Assembly: GCA_035502515.1 (NCBI GenBank)
Contig: DATJUH010000417.1
Location: 1-12,052 of the forward strand
DNA: 12,052 nt
From: Fen-671 sp035502515
GTDB taxonomy: Bacteria > Actinomycetota > Acidimicrobiia > Acidimicrobiales > Palsa-688
Direction: 5' to 3'
Part shown: in pieces, positions 1 to 6,738 of the stretch
Layout: every line of letters starts with the position of its first letter
Numbering within the stretch: position 1 is the first letter of the stretch
The notes under the pieces: generated by a model
What the model saw: only the letters and a program-made list of their open reading frames with translations
Told to the model about the DNA's origin: nothing
Database searches by the model: none
Made by a program: the position numbers and the translations under genes

Positions 1-1
1 C

Positions 2-1261
2 AGCGCCATCGAATGGGTCCTGGCCGGCTATGGGCTCACTTTTGCCGTGCTTCTGGTGACGGCCGGGCGCCTGGGCGACCGCTTCGGCCGGCGGCGGGTC
101 TTCTCTGCCGGGCTGGCTTTGTTCGCCCTCGCCTCCGCCCTGTGTGGGCTGGCTCCTACGGCTACGGTGCTGGTCGGTGCCCGCCTCCTCCAAGGGGTAG
201 CGGCCGCCCTGATCAGCCCCAGCGTCCTGTCCCTGCTGGGCGTGATCTACACCGGGGCAGACAGGGCTCGCGCCATCAGCGTGTACGGGATGGTGATGGG
301 AGCGGCCGCCGCCAGCGGCCAACTCGTGGGCGGGGCGCTGGTCCAGGCGGACGTGGCCGGGATGGGATGGCGGTCCATATTCCTGGTCAACCTCCCCGTC
401 GCTGCCGCCGGCCTGGTCCTGGCCCCCAAACTGGTGCCCGAGTCGCGCTCCGAACGGGCCACCGCCTTCGACCTGCCCGGCGTCCTGCTGGTGACCGCCG
501 GACTGGTGGCGCTCGTCTTGCCCCTCGTGGAAGGTCAGCAGCTGGGCTGGCCAGCGTGGACGTGGGCGAGCCTGGCCATCTCCCTGTTGCTGCTGTCGGC
601 GTTCGCCTTCCACCAAAGGTGGTCGGAACAACGTGGCCGGGAGCCTCTCATGGCTCCCTCCTTGTTCCGCGACCGTAACCTCCGGGCGGGTCTCACCACC
701 CAGCTCGGGTTCTGGTGCGGCCAGGCTGCATTGTTCCTCGTGCTGGCGCTCTACCTGCAAGACGGCCGCCGGCTCGGCCCTCTCCAGGCCGGCCTGTTTA
801 CCAGCATCCTGGCGGCCGCCTACCTCGCCACCTCCCTTCGGGCACCCTTCCTGGCCCTCCGGTACGGCCGTGAGCTGATCGCCGTGGGGGCACTGACGCT
901 CGCCGTGGGAGAAGGGCTGCTGGCACTGGCGGTCACGATCGGTGGCGGCAGCACACTCGCCCTGCTCGTACCCGGGCTCCTAGCGGCCGGCGCCGGGATG
1001 GGTCTCTGCATCACCCCCCTGACCACCCTCGTCCTGGCCCACGCCGGCCCGAGTCAAGCGGGGTCAGTCTCGGGCGCCCTTTCGACAATGCAGCAGGTCG
1101 GGGGCACGCTGGGCGTGGCCGTTACCGGCGCCGTCTTCTTCGGCGCCGTGCGCGGGGGCGTGAATCACGCCTTCGAACTTAGCGCCATACAACTTGGCTG
1201 CCTTCTCGTGGCCGTGGCCGCTCTCACCCGGCTTCTCCCCAGCCGGCGAGCGTCGTCATGA
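2..1261 (+). CDS. MFS transporter, EmrB/QacA-like (DHA2), 5' truncated by window edge
   Basis: Probable proton-driven drug exporter of the inner membrane. The frame is open from base 2, so the true start lies before the window and 419 residues are visible. The sequence opens inside a transmembrane segment (IEWVLAGYGLTFAVLL) followed by the MFS motif A loop GRLGDRFGRRRVF. Further on are a motif-C-like stretch (AAAASGQLVGGAL) and WRSIFLVNLPVAAAGLVLA, both typical of 14-helix DHA2 exporters. Many hydrophobic helices follow, ending in a short basic tail (LLPSRRASS). The stop codon overlaps the start of the MerR gene by 4 bp (ATGA), so the two are almost certainly one operon and the substrate may also be the MerR ligand. 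The subfamily is well supported; the substrate cannot be told. Confidence 0.92.
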   Translation, partial: SAIEWVLAGYGLTFAVLLVTAGRLGDRFGRRRVFSAGLALFALASALCGLAPTATVLVGARLLQGVAAALISPSVLSLLGVIYTGADRARAISVYGMVMGAAAASGQLVGGALVQADVAGMGWRSIFLVNLPVAAAGLVLAPKLVPESRSERATAFDLPGVLLVTAGLVALVLPLVEGQQLGWPAWTWASLAISLLLLSAFAFHQRWSEQRGREPLMAPSLFRDRNLRAGLTTQLGFWCGQAALFLVLALYLQDGRRLGPLQAGLFTSILAAAYLATSLRAPFLALRYGRELIAVGALTLAVGEGLLALAVTIGGGSTLALLVPGLLAAGAGMGLCITPLTTLVLAHAGPSQAGSVSGALSTMQQVGGTLGVAVTGAVFFGAVRGGVNHAFELSAIQLGCLLVAVAALTRLLPSRRASS

Positions 1262-2094
1262 CCGACAATGGGCTGATGAGCACCCGCCTCAGCATCGGTG
1301 ACTTCTCTTGCATGACCCACCTGAGCATCAAGGCGCTACGCCACTACCACGAAGTCGGCTTGCTGGTGCCGGCTGAGATCGACACGTCGAGCGGCTACCG
1401 GTATTACGAGCCGTCGCAGGTCGCCATCGCACAGGTGATCCGCCGGTTCCGAGATCTGGGCATGCCGGTTGAAGAAGTAAAGACCGTGCTGGCTGCACCG
1501 GACGTCACAACCAGGAACGAGGTAATCGTGGCGCACTTGGAGCGTATGCAGGACCAGTTGCAAAAAACCGAAGCAACGGTGTCCTCGTTGCGAGCACTCC
1601 TCGACCACACGCCCGAGCCGATGGCGGTCGAACTCCGCTCGGTACCCGAAAGGCCGGCGCTGGCGGTGGCCGAAACAGTGTCGGCGGAGGACGCCCTTGA
1701 TTGGTGGTTGGGCGCCTTCGACGAACTGTACGGGACTTTGACCCGCCTGGGCGAGGAACCGGCGGGCCCGAGTGGGGCCCTGTTCCCGGGGGAGTTCTAT
1801 GAGGTGGAAAAAGCGGACCTGGTGGCGTTCGTACCTTTGGCGACGCCGGCCAGGGCTGGTTCCGAACGAGCGCGTCCACTCACGGTGCCGGGCGCGGAAT
1901 TGGCTGTCGCGCTCCATCGTGGCAGTTTCTCGGATATAGACCGGACTTATGGCGACCTTGGCTTGTTCGTGAACGACCGCGCCATCGGCGTCGAAGGGCC
2001 GATTCGTGAGTACTACCTGGTAACGGCCCGGGACACACCCGACGAAGAACAGCACCGGATCGAAGTGGCGTGGCCCGTTTTCCAAACCCGGTAG
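1258..2094 (+). CDS. MerR-family regulator with GyrI-like effector-binding domain
   Basis: Cytoplasmic transcription factor, probably the ligand-responsive regulator of the upstream exporter. Of 278 residues, about 11-78 form the MerR winged helix (SIGDFSCMTHLSIKALRHY, then GYRYYEPSQ and the FRDLGMPVEEV segment). Residues about 85-118 look like the dimerisation coiled coil (HLERMQDQLQKTEATV). The C-terminal part, about 122-275, fits a GyrI-like/BmrR-type small-molecule domain, with the family-like end REYYLVTARD and IEVAWPVF. The start overlaps the MFS stop (ATGA). A second in-frame ATG lies at 1276, and neither has a clear Shine-Dalgarno. By analogy with BmrR/BltR it likely activates its own operon when bound to exported compounds; the operator would lie before the window. 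Confidence 0.92.
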   Translation: MTDNGLMSTRLSIGDFSCMTHLSIKALRHYHEVGLLVPAEIDTSSGYRYYEPSQVAIAQVIRRFRDLGMPVEEVKTVLAAPDVTTRNEVIVAHLERMQDQLQKTEATVSSLRALLDHTPEPMAVELRSVPERPALAVAETVSAEDALDWWLGAFDELYGTLTRLGEEPAGPSGALFPGEFYEVEKADLVAFVPLATPARAGSERARPLTVPGAELAVALHRGSFSDIDRTYGDLGLFVNDRAIGVEGPIREYYLVTARDTPDEEQHRIEVAWPVFQTR

Positions 2095-2102
2095 CTGCCG
2101 CG

Positions 2103-2248
2103 CCGGAACGAGCATGAGTCCGGAACGAGCACCTGACTGGGACCGAGCGTTGGCCCGGACGAGCGTTGCACGGGCTTCGTCGCCTGACTGGGTACCAGGA
2201 CCGTCGTTGCAGTTGGGTTCTGGCACCCAAAGACGGTGGTGGCACCCA
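2103..2248. repeat. Short degenerate direct repeats between convergent genes
   Basis: The spacer after the MerR gene carries several exact short repeats: CCGGAACGAGCA at 2103-2114 and 2120-2131, CCTGACTGGG at 2132-2141 and 2183-2192, and TGGCACCCA at 2221-2229 and 2240-2248. A small perfect inverted repeat, TTGGGT/ACCCAA, sits at 2213-2230. No convincing gene was found here. The repeats may be slippage products or the remains of an older duplicated sequence; no function is implied. Confidence 0.4.
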
Positions 2249-2293
2249 GAATCGCCCTAAGCCCGAACGTGTCGCGGCTCTCGTTTGAGTTGT

Positions 2294-2342
2294 GGGCGTC
2301 TGCCGTGCGGTCCATGAACCGGCAGCGGCGACGCCCATTTTT
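2294..2342 (+). terminator. Probable intrinsic terminator of the MFS-MerR operon
   Basis: GGGCGTC (2294-2300) pairs with GACGCCC (2330-2336), and TGCCG (2301-2305) pairs with CGGCA (2320-2324), leaving a 5-nt bulge on the 3' side. The stem is followed by A and then five T residues (2338-2342). It lies about 200 bp after the MerR stop and touches the stop codon of the convergent RIO gene. The T-run is on the + strand side, so it would act on + strand transcription. The bulge and long loop make this a moderate call. Confidence 0.45.
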
Positions 2343-3178
2343 CAGCACAGGCGGGCTATGAGGTCGCCGAGGACGGCACTCGGGTCCGTTGCTACTCCCT
2401 TTTTCGAAAACCATCCGCATGTGTTGAGCACATCTCGCTGCAGCAACGCCAAGCCATCCGGGTTAAGAATGGGGTCGACGGCCTGCGGGAAGTCGATCAC
2501 GACCAGGCGGCCCTGCCAGACCAGCAGGTTGTAAGCGGACAGGTCGCCGTGCACAATGCCAACCTCGACCATGCGCCCGAGATCGACGAGGAGTTGAGCG
2601 TAGAGGTCGCTTAGGTCGGAGGTTTCTCCTCGGTACTGGACCAACCGGGGTGCGGCCCCTCGCTCGTCACCTATGTACTCGAGCATGATCTCCCGGCCGA
2701 GCGATTGCACAGGGTAGGGAACGGACACGCCGGCCCCCCACAGCCGCCCGAGCACCTCAAATTCGGTGTCGACCCACTCCTGAGCGCGAAATGCCATGCC
2801 CGCGCGGGTTCCCCTGGCCATGGCCCTGTTGACGCGGCTCTCTCTGGTCCGGCGAGACTGGCGGTAGCGGACATCGTCCCGGAACATCCGGTCTTCGAAA
2901 CTCTTGTAACGTTTGGCCGCCAGGAGGTTCGTCCTGTCGTCGAGCCAGCGTTCGACCAGGAAAACCTGCGCCTCCTTGCCCGTCTTCAGCAAGCCGCGTT
3001 CGTATTGCCGAGCCCTGTCCTCGGTAATGACCCATTCGGGGCGCGGTTCGGGACCGGGCCGTGCCGCCGTATAGGTAGAAGCCTCAGGATCGATATCATC
3101 GTCGTCCCACGCGGCCACCTTGGGGCGCGTCCAGGCCTCGAAATTGTCGGATGGTAATTGCAGCTCGTCGTTGTCCAC
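2342..3178 (-). CDS. RIO-family (RIO1-like) serine/threonine kinase/ATPase
   Basis: Soluble atypical protein kinase. With the GTG start at 3178 it has 278 residues. An acidic N-terminal segment (WDDDDIDPE) precedes the nucleotide loop TGKEAQVF (about 66-73), the ATP-binding lysine in LLAAKRYKS (K89), the catalytic loop IVHGDLSAYN (D212, N217) and the metal-binding motif VIDFPQAVD (D229). All the key RIO residues are present, so it should be active. The GTG start is chosen because GGAGG (3184-3188) lies 5 nt upstream; a TTG at 3202 is the longer alternative but lacks a ribosome site. It is convergent with the MFS-MerR operon. Archaeal and eukaryotic RIO proteins act in ribosome maturation; the role of this bacterial one is unknown. 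Confidence 0.9.
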   Translation of the reverse strand: MDNDELQLPSDNFEAWTRPKVAAWDDDDIDPEASTYTAARPGPEPRPEWVITEDRARQYERGLLKTGKEAQVFLVERWLDDRTNLLAAKRYKSFEDRMFRDDVRYRQSRRTRESRVNRAMARGTRAGMAFRAQEWVDTEFEVLGRLWGAGVSVPYPVQSLGREIMLEYIGDERGAAPRLVQYRGETSDLSDLYAQLLVDLGRMVEVGIVHGDLSAYNLLVWQGRLVVIDFPQAVDPILNPDGLALLQRDVLNTCGWFSKKGVATDPSAVLGDLIARLC

Positions 3179-3183
3179 GACCG

Positions 3184-3188
3184 CCTCC
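3184..3188 (-). promoter_or_regulatory. Ribosome binding site deciding the RIO start
   Basis: GGAGG on the minus strand sits 5 nt before a GTG codon at 3178-3176. The upstream TTG at 3202 is preceded by CTGGCGCCAC and has no such site. This favours the shorter protein by 8 residues. Confidence 0.5.
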
Positions 3189-3226
3189 ACTGGATATGCC
3201 AAGTGGCGCCAGCGGTCTGGACGAGG

Positions 3227-3292
3227 TCACCGCCTCAATCGAGCGGAGAAGGAAACGCCGGTGCCACAGAGGGTACTGACTGCGGTATTCAC
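3227..3292 (-). CDS. Possible 21-aa leader ORF upstream of the RIO kinase
   Basis: A GTG at 3292 lies 10 nt after a strong AAGGAGG (3303-3309) and opens a 21-codon frame (MNTAVSTLCGTGV, then SFSARLRR) ending in TGA at 3229-3227. This TGA is in the same frame as the RIO gene and lies 48 nt before its GTG start. It could be a regulatory leader peptide, or the former N-terminus of the kinase cut off by a stop codon. No homologue is recognised. The strong Shine-Dalgarno is the main support, and its spacing is a little long. Confidence 0.25.
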   Translation of the reverse strand: MNTAVSTLCGTGVSFSARLRR

Positions 3293-3438
3293 TGCGTCAC
3301 CACCTCCTTAAACGGCGTCCCTCGCCGGGACACGATGATCCAAACACAGCTTGGCCGCCCGGTCAAGCCATTTACTCCCTCGCTAGAGCACGGGCCCGAA
3401 CCGGAAGCCCTCGGCCCCCGGGGTTGCCGCTGGCGGCT

Positions 3439-3520
3439 GTCGCCGTTGGCCTCGGTCGCCGTTGGCCTCGGTCGCCGTTGGCCCTCGGTCGCCGTTGGCC
3501 TCGGTCGCCGTTGGCCCTCG
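3439..3520. repeat. Five tandem copies of a 16/17-bp repeat
   Basis: The unit GTCGCCGTTGGCCTCG occurs at 3439-3454, 3455-3470 and 3488-3503. A 17-bp version with one extra C (GTCGCCGTTGGCCCTCG) is at 3471-3487 and 3504-3520. The copies are otherwise identical, which implies recent slippage or unequal crossover. Each unit contains the small inverted repeat GCC-GTT-GGC. The block lies about 170 bp before the FAD oxidoreductase start and could affect its transcription or leader, but no function can be assigned from sequence alone. Confidence 0.9.
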
Positions 3521-3679
3521 GTGCGTCATCTTCGATGTCTGGGACCACTTTGTGAGGTCACCCTCAAACAGGCTGTGGTAAGGCAGAAACGGGCCAGACA
3601 GCTCCGAATGGCCGGTCGTACGCGTTCCTCATCACCCGGCCGGCGCTCGTGGTACCTGTGGCACAATCGCTGACGACCG

Positions 3680-3687
3680 AGGAGGGG
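3680..3687 (+). promoter_or_regulatory. Strong ribosome binding site of the FAD oxidoreductase
   Basis: AGGAGGGG lies 5 nt before ATG at 3693. A TTG directly before that ATG (3690) extends the frame by one codon but is too close to the site to be the start. Confidence 0.7.
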
Positions 3688-3692
3688 TCTTG

Positions 3693-5084
3693 ATGGCAAG
3701 CACTCTGCAACTTGACGAGGCTGGGTTCCCTGAAGGCCAGACAGTTGAAGCACTGCGCGAGACGTTCAGTGGCGAGCTGATCACGGCGGACAGTCCCGAC
3801 TACGACAACGCTCGTAGAGTTTGGAACGGGAACGTCGACCGGCGCCCAGGCCTGGTGGCACGTTGCCGAGGCGTCGCCGACGTCCAGCGCGCAGTGAACT
3901 TCGGGCGCGACCGCGAGGTGCTCGTGTCCGTCCGTGGCGGCGGGCATAGTGCGCCCGGATATGGCACGAACGACGCCGGTTTCGTTATCGACCTGTCACC
4001 GATGAAAGGGATCCGGGTCGACGCTCGCAATCTGACAGCCAGGGCCGAGGGGGGAGTGCTGTGGAGGGAGTTCGACCGGGAAACCCAGGTGTTCGGGCTC
4101 GCCACTACGGGCGGGACCGTCTCGAGCACGGGCATCGCCGGGTTGACACTGGGCGGAGGGCTGGGCTGGCTTATGGGCAAGTACGGCCTGACGATCGATA
4201 ATTTGATATCGGCGGACGTGGTCACCGCAGACGGGGCCGTGCGGACCGCGAGCGCTGAACAAGAACCCGAACTTTTCTGGGCCCTGCGAGGAGGCGGGGG
4301 CAACTTCGGGGTGGTGACGTCTTTTGAGTACCGTCTACATCCGGTAACGGAAGTCCTCGGCGGCCCGGTCGTGTACCCCCTCGACCAAGCCTCCAACGTC
4401 ATGCACTTTTACCGTGAATTCTGCCCCCACTTGCCCGACGAGGCGGAGTCCTACCTGGCCTTCATAACCTCGCCCGAGGTAGGCGTGCCCGTGGTCGCCA
4501 TGTTCCTCGGCTACAACGGCCCGGTGTCCGAGGGCGAGAGGGTGCTGGCACCGGCTCGGCAATTCGGACAACCGATAGCCGATCTCGTCGGTCCCCTCCC
4601 TTATACCGCCCGCCAGTGCTTTTTTGACGAGCCCACCGCCCACCACGGGCTTCACCGTTATTGGCGATCGGCGTTCACCGACCAGCTTTCTAACGAGCTC
4701 ATTGACCTGGTAATAGACGCGGCTGGCCGGTTCACATCTCCGCTGAGCGTGATGGTCTTTTTCTACATGCACGGTGCGGGCACCCGGGTGCCGGCGGACC
4801 AGACCGCCTTCGCTTCGCGGCGCACCCAGTGGGACTTCGACATCGTCGGTCAGTGGAGCGACCCGGGCGAGTCTGCTCGTCATATCGACTGGGTCCGGCA
4901 AGCTTGGGACGAGATGAGCCCCGTCCTCGGCGGTACGGGTTACATCAACCACCTGGCTGCCGACGACCCGCCGGAAAAGGTCCGGGCGTCGTACGGCACC
5001 AACCTGGCACGTCTCCGCCAGATGAAAACGAAGTACGACCCCACCAACTTTTTCCGTCTCAACCCGAACATCACCCCCGCCTAA
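3693..5084 (+). CDS. FAD-binding oxidoreductase, berberine bridge enzyme-like (BBE domain)
   Basis: Predicted 463-aa flavoprotein of the vanillyl-alcohol oxidase/PCMH fold, oxidising an unknown alcohol, sugar or amine, perhaps with O2. The FAD domain carries RGGGHSAPGYG (81-91), where H85 is the usual 8-alpha-histidyl FAD attachment site, then ATTGGTVSSTGIAGLTLGGG (137-156) and GWLMGKYGLTIDN. WALRGGGGNFGVVTSFEYRL follows at about 196-215. The second cysteine used for bicovalent attachment in plant BBEs is absent, so single-point attachment is expected. The C-terminal BBE segment has YINHL and the end YDPTNFFRLNPNI. There is no signal peptide. The gene stands alone after a gene-free region, so its substrate cannot be inferred. 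The family is very clear. Confidence 0.95.
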   Translation: MASTLQLDEAGFPEGQTVEALRETFSGELITADSPDYDNARRVWNGNVDRRPGLVARCRGVADVQRAVNFGRDREVLVSVRGGGHSAPGYGTNDAGFVIDLSPMKGIRVDARNLTARAEGGVLWREFDRETQVFGLATTGGTVSSTGIAGLTLGGGLGWLMGKYGLTIDNLISADVVTADGAVRTASAEQEPELFWALRGGGGNFGVVTSFEYRLHPVTEVLGGPVVYPLDQASNVMHFYREFCPHLPDEAESYLAFITSPEVGVPVVAMFLGYNGPVSEGERVLAPARQFGQPIADLVGPLPYTARQCFFDEPTAHHGLHRYWRSAFTDQLSNELIDLVIDAAGRFTSPLSVMVFFYMHGAGTRVPADQTAFASRRTQWDFDIVGQWSDPGESARHIDWVRQAWDEMSPVLGGTGYINHLAADDPPEKVRASYGTNLARLRQMKTKYDPTNFFRLNPNITPA

Positions 5085-5214
5085 CCCGCTAACCGAAGGT
5101 CACTCGCGTCGGGCGGCGCCACGCGTAGCTTCGTCACGAGGTGCGGCTTCGTCGGCCGTCAATAGCTCGGCGGCTCGTTGCGCCTGCTTGGGACGTGCCG
5201 GCCGGGCGCGGCGT

Positions 5215-5301
5215 TCAGGCCATCGGGCGCCTCCTGATACCGCCCGTTATGTGCAGGGCATAGTCGTCGAACATAGAGGCCGGCTCGTTGAAGTCGGGCA
5301 C
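5215..5301 (-). pseudogene. Possible minus-strand gene scrap, unknown family
   Basis: From a GTG at 5301 the minus strand reads 28 codons (VPDFNEPASMFDDYALHITG, then GIRRRPMA) to a TGA. The residue composition and the GC-rich third positions look like real coding sequence, unlike most frames here. No start signal, domain or homologue is recognised, and it begins right at the VOC promoter. It may be the tail of a gene whose front was lost, or a chance open frame. Confidence 0.2.
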
Positions 5302-5317
5302 AGAATACAACGCAATG

Positions 5318-5323
5318 TACAAT
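5318..5323 (+). promoter_or_regulatory. -10 element TACAAT for a leaderless VOC transcript
   Basis: TACAAT fits the TANNNT consensus. Seven bases separate it from ATG at 5331, so transcription would begin at or next to the A of the start codon. No Shine-Dalgarno precedes that ATG, which agrees with leaderless translation, common in actinobacteria. The -10 box overlaps the earlier ATG at 5322, arguing against that start. No good -35 is seen at 17 bp. Confidence 0.45.
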
Positions 5324-5330
5324 GCGGGCC

Positions 5331-5753
5331 ATGGCGAAAACCGTTCAGGTGACCTTCGATTGCGGTGACCCTCACGCCGTAGCCCGGTTCTGGGCTGCAG
5401 CGCTGGGCTACGAGAAGGAGGACCACAGTTCCTTCGTCGAGGACCTTCTAACCTCCGGCACCATGGAGCCGGAGAGCACGGTGATCTGTGATGGTGGGCG
5501 TCAGTTCGCCGATGTCTCCGCCTGTAGGGACCCTGAAGGTAAAGGGCCCCGGTTCTATTTCCAGCGGGTCCCTGAGCCGAAGACGTCCAAGAACCGGGTC
5601 CACCTCGACCTCCACGTCGGCCCCGATCAGTATGAACGTGAAGCAGCCCGCCTGGAACAACTTGGCGCCCGACGCCTCTGGTATAGCGAGGACAGAGGAG
5701 CCAAGTGCTGGACGATGGCGGACGTGGAAGGCAACGAGTTCTGCGTGGACTGA
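5331..5753 (+). CDS. VOC-family glyoxalase-like domain protein
   Basis: A 140-aa soluble protein of the vicinal oxygen chelate superfamily, glyoxalase-like (Glyoxalase_6 type). It opens VQVTFDCGDPHAVARFWAAA, a signature of this actinobacterial group, and has GPRFYFQRVPEPK and NRVHLDLHVG at the middle strand pair, then LEQLGARRL and the closing MADVEGNEFCVD. The two halves match the paired beta-alpha-beta-beta-beta modules of the fold. Members include resistance and small-molecule enzymes, but many have no known reaction, and no substrate is assigned here. The start at 5331 is preferred over 5322 because the conserved sequence begins right after it and the -10 box covers 5322. Confidence 0.88.
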   Translation: MAKTVQVTFDCGDPHAVARFWAAALGYEKEDHSSFVEDLLTSGTMEPESTVICDGGRQFADVSACRDPEGKGPRFYFQRVPEPKTSKNRVHLDLHVGPDQYEREAARLEQLGARRLWYSEDRGAKCWTMADVEGNEFCVD

Positions 5754-5756
5754 GAG

Positions 5757-6203
5757 CTTGCCGTCAGGTCTTGGGGCTCACGAGCAACGCACTGTATCTG
5801 GTAGTTCAGTGCCGAGAAAGGCTCGAGCGTAACTTGTTCGAGATTGCGATACGTGAGTCCAAATTGAAAAGGGGGACGTAGCGAAGGTCCGTAGCCACCT
5901 TTCGAAGTAACTCATCATAAATGGCCAGGCGCGTTGCGGCGTTGTTTGTGGCCAGGCCCGTGCAAGTAGCTCGTCGACCGGCGGGGGCGTATAGTCTGCC
6001 CAGTTGACGCCGATCGGTTGCAACTGCGCGGCGAGGACCTGGAGGACATCGGGAGACCCGCAGCAGTTACTGGTGTCGATACTTGCCGTGAACCCGTTCG
6101 AGTATGCCGACTCGCTCATTTCCTGCTTGGCTTTGGCGAGGTTGTACGGTACTGGGAGAGCGAGCCGAGCAAGGAATTGACTTGAGCTGTGGGCCGAGCG
6201 TCC
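5757..6203 (-). pseudogene. Remnant of ABC transporter substrate-binding protein (SBP_bac_5), C-terminal part
   Basis: Minus-strand reading gives LPVPYNLAKAKQEMSESAYS, then NGFTASIDTS and DVLQVLAAQLQPIGVNWADY, and VDELLARA, the expected order near the C-terminus of oligopeptide-type substrate-binding proteins. Near 5954 the frame shifts. The next frame continues the family pattern as ATNNAATRLAIYDELLRKVA, then TDLRYVPLFNLDSRIAISNK, to a TGA at 5808-5806. A further shift would restore FSALNYQIQ, so a third frame may be involved. The bulk of the protein (signal peptide and lobe I) is absent and an in-frame stop lies at about 6204-6206. No permease or ATPase genes are nearby, so this is a dead fragment. 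Confidence 0.75.
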
Positions 6204-6219
6204 TCAGTTCGAGCGGAGG

Positions 6220-6615
6220 GCCCCACGCCCGCTTGCGGATCAATACGGGCACCCCGAGGAACGAGTGCACCTGCGGATGTCGTGGCGGGAACCCGGATGA
6301 GTGGTCGCGGTCGCTCACATCAGCAAGACGGAGCGGTGGCGGGTTATGGATGAGAAACCCCAGGGACGCTACGTCCTCGGGGCAGGCTGGCCAATCGCCC
6401 GCTCCTTGTTCCTCGGTGATGCCGCGGGTGACGAAGCGCTCGAGCTCGCCGGCCGTCTGTGTCGAGGATCCCAATTGCGCCGTACTTCGCTGCGGTAACC
6501 GAGCACGCCGTCTCCACTAGTTCAGCAATACGTCCAGATCGAGCTCAGCAACCAGTGCCGGGCCGAGCCCGATCAACTGTCTCAGCCGGTCGGTCTCGAG
6601 CACTTGGTTGATGTC
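6220..6615 (-). pseudogene. Decayed GAF module of a DevS/DosT-like sensor histidine kinase
   Basis: Three consecutive minus-strand frames together rebuild a GAF domain. First, DINQVLETDRLRQLIGLGPA, then LVAELDLDVLL up to a TAG near 6519. Second, after a shift, ELVETACSVTAAKYGAIGIL, then DTDGR. Third, after another shift near 6460, ELERFVTRGITEEQ, then NPPPLRLADVSDRDHSSGFP and SFLGVPVLIRK. The order and wording match the GAF modules of mycobacterial-type DevS kinases (LERFVT-GI, PLRLADV, SGFPP-HP, FLGVPV). Similarity stops at about 6220, before the kinase core. At least two frameshifts and loss of the kinase domains make this a pseudogene. It lies just downstream of the SDR gene, on the same strand. 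Confidence 0.75.
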
Positions 6616-6738
6616 GCGTCTGAGCACGCAGGCATTGCTACGCCGGCGCCGGCCGTGGCGGAACACTGGCCGCGGGTGACATCTCTCCGGAGAGGTGCCC
6701 TCGGGAAGTGGAGGACGGCCGCTCATTTTGCGGCTCTC

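Larger units (their letters stand above)
3293..3692. other. Intergenic region between the divergent RIO and FAD oxidoreductase genes
   Basis: This 400-bp spacer must hold the promoters of both divergent genes. A possible minus-strand -35 element TTGACC is at 3366-3361, but no good -10 partner follows it. The only clear structure is the tandem repeat block at 3439-3520 and the ribosome site at 3680-3687. An open + strand frame runs through the repeats, but its composition is not protein-like. Confidence 0.5.
5085..5330. other. Spacer between FAD oxidoreductase and VOC gene
   Basis: 246 bp with no intact gene. The minus strand holds a protein-like scrap (5215-5301) and a second open stretch, about 5102-5230 in another frame, ending with ELLTADEAAPRDEATR followed by a stop. 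Together they may be one decayed minus-strand gene. The + strand carries the -10 box for the VOC gene at 5318-5323. A weak inverted repeat CGCGT/ACGCG (5105-5125) follows the oxidoreductase stop but has no T-run. Confidence 0.4.

Noticed and set aside
1336..2226. 296-codon minus-strand frame opposite the MerR gene
   Set aside because: It is antisense to a clear MerR gene, and its translation has no recognisable domain; openness is explained by GC-rich codon use.
3439..3520. CRISPR array
   Set aside because: Units are directly adjacent with no spacers, only 16-17 bp long, and no cas genes are present.
3158..3673. 171-codon + strand frame across the tandem repeats
   Set aside because: Arg/Ser/Pro-rich, no start signal, overlaps the RIO gene 5' end antisense; the repeated peptide only reflects the DNA repeat.
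6301..6498. 65-codon + strand frame MVAVAHISKTERW...
   Set aside because: It is the antisense of the GAF remnant, whose three minus-strand frames give a recognisable domain.
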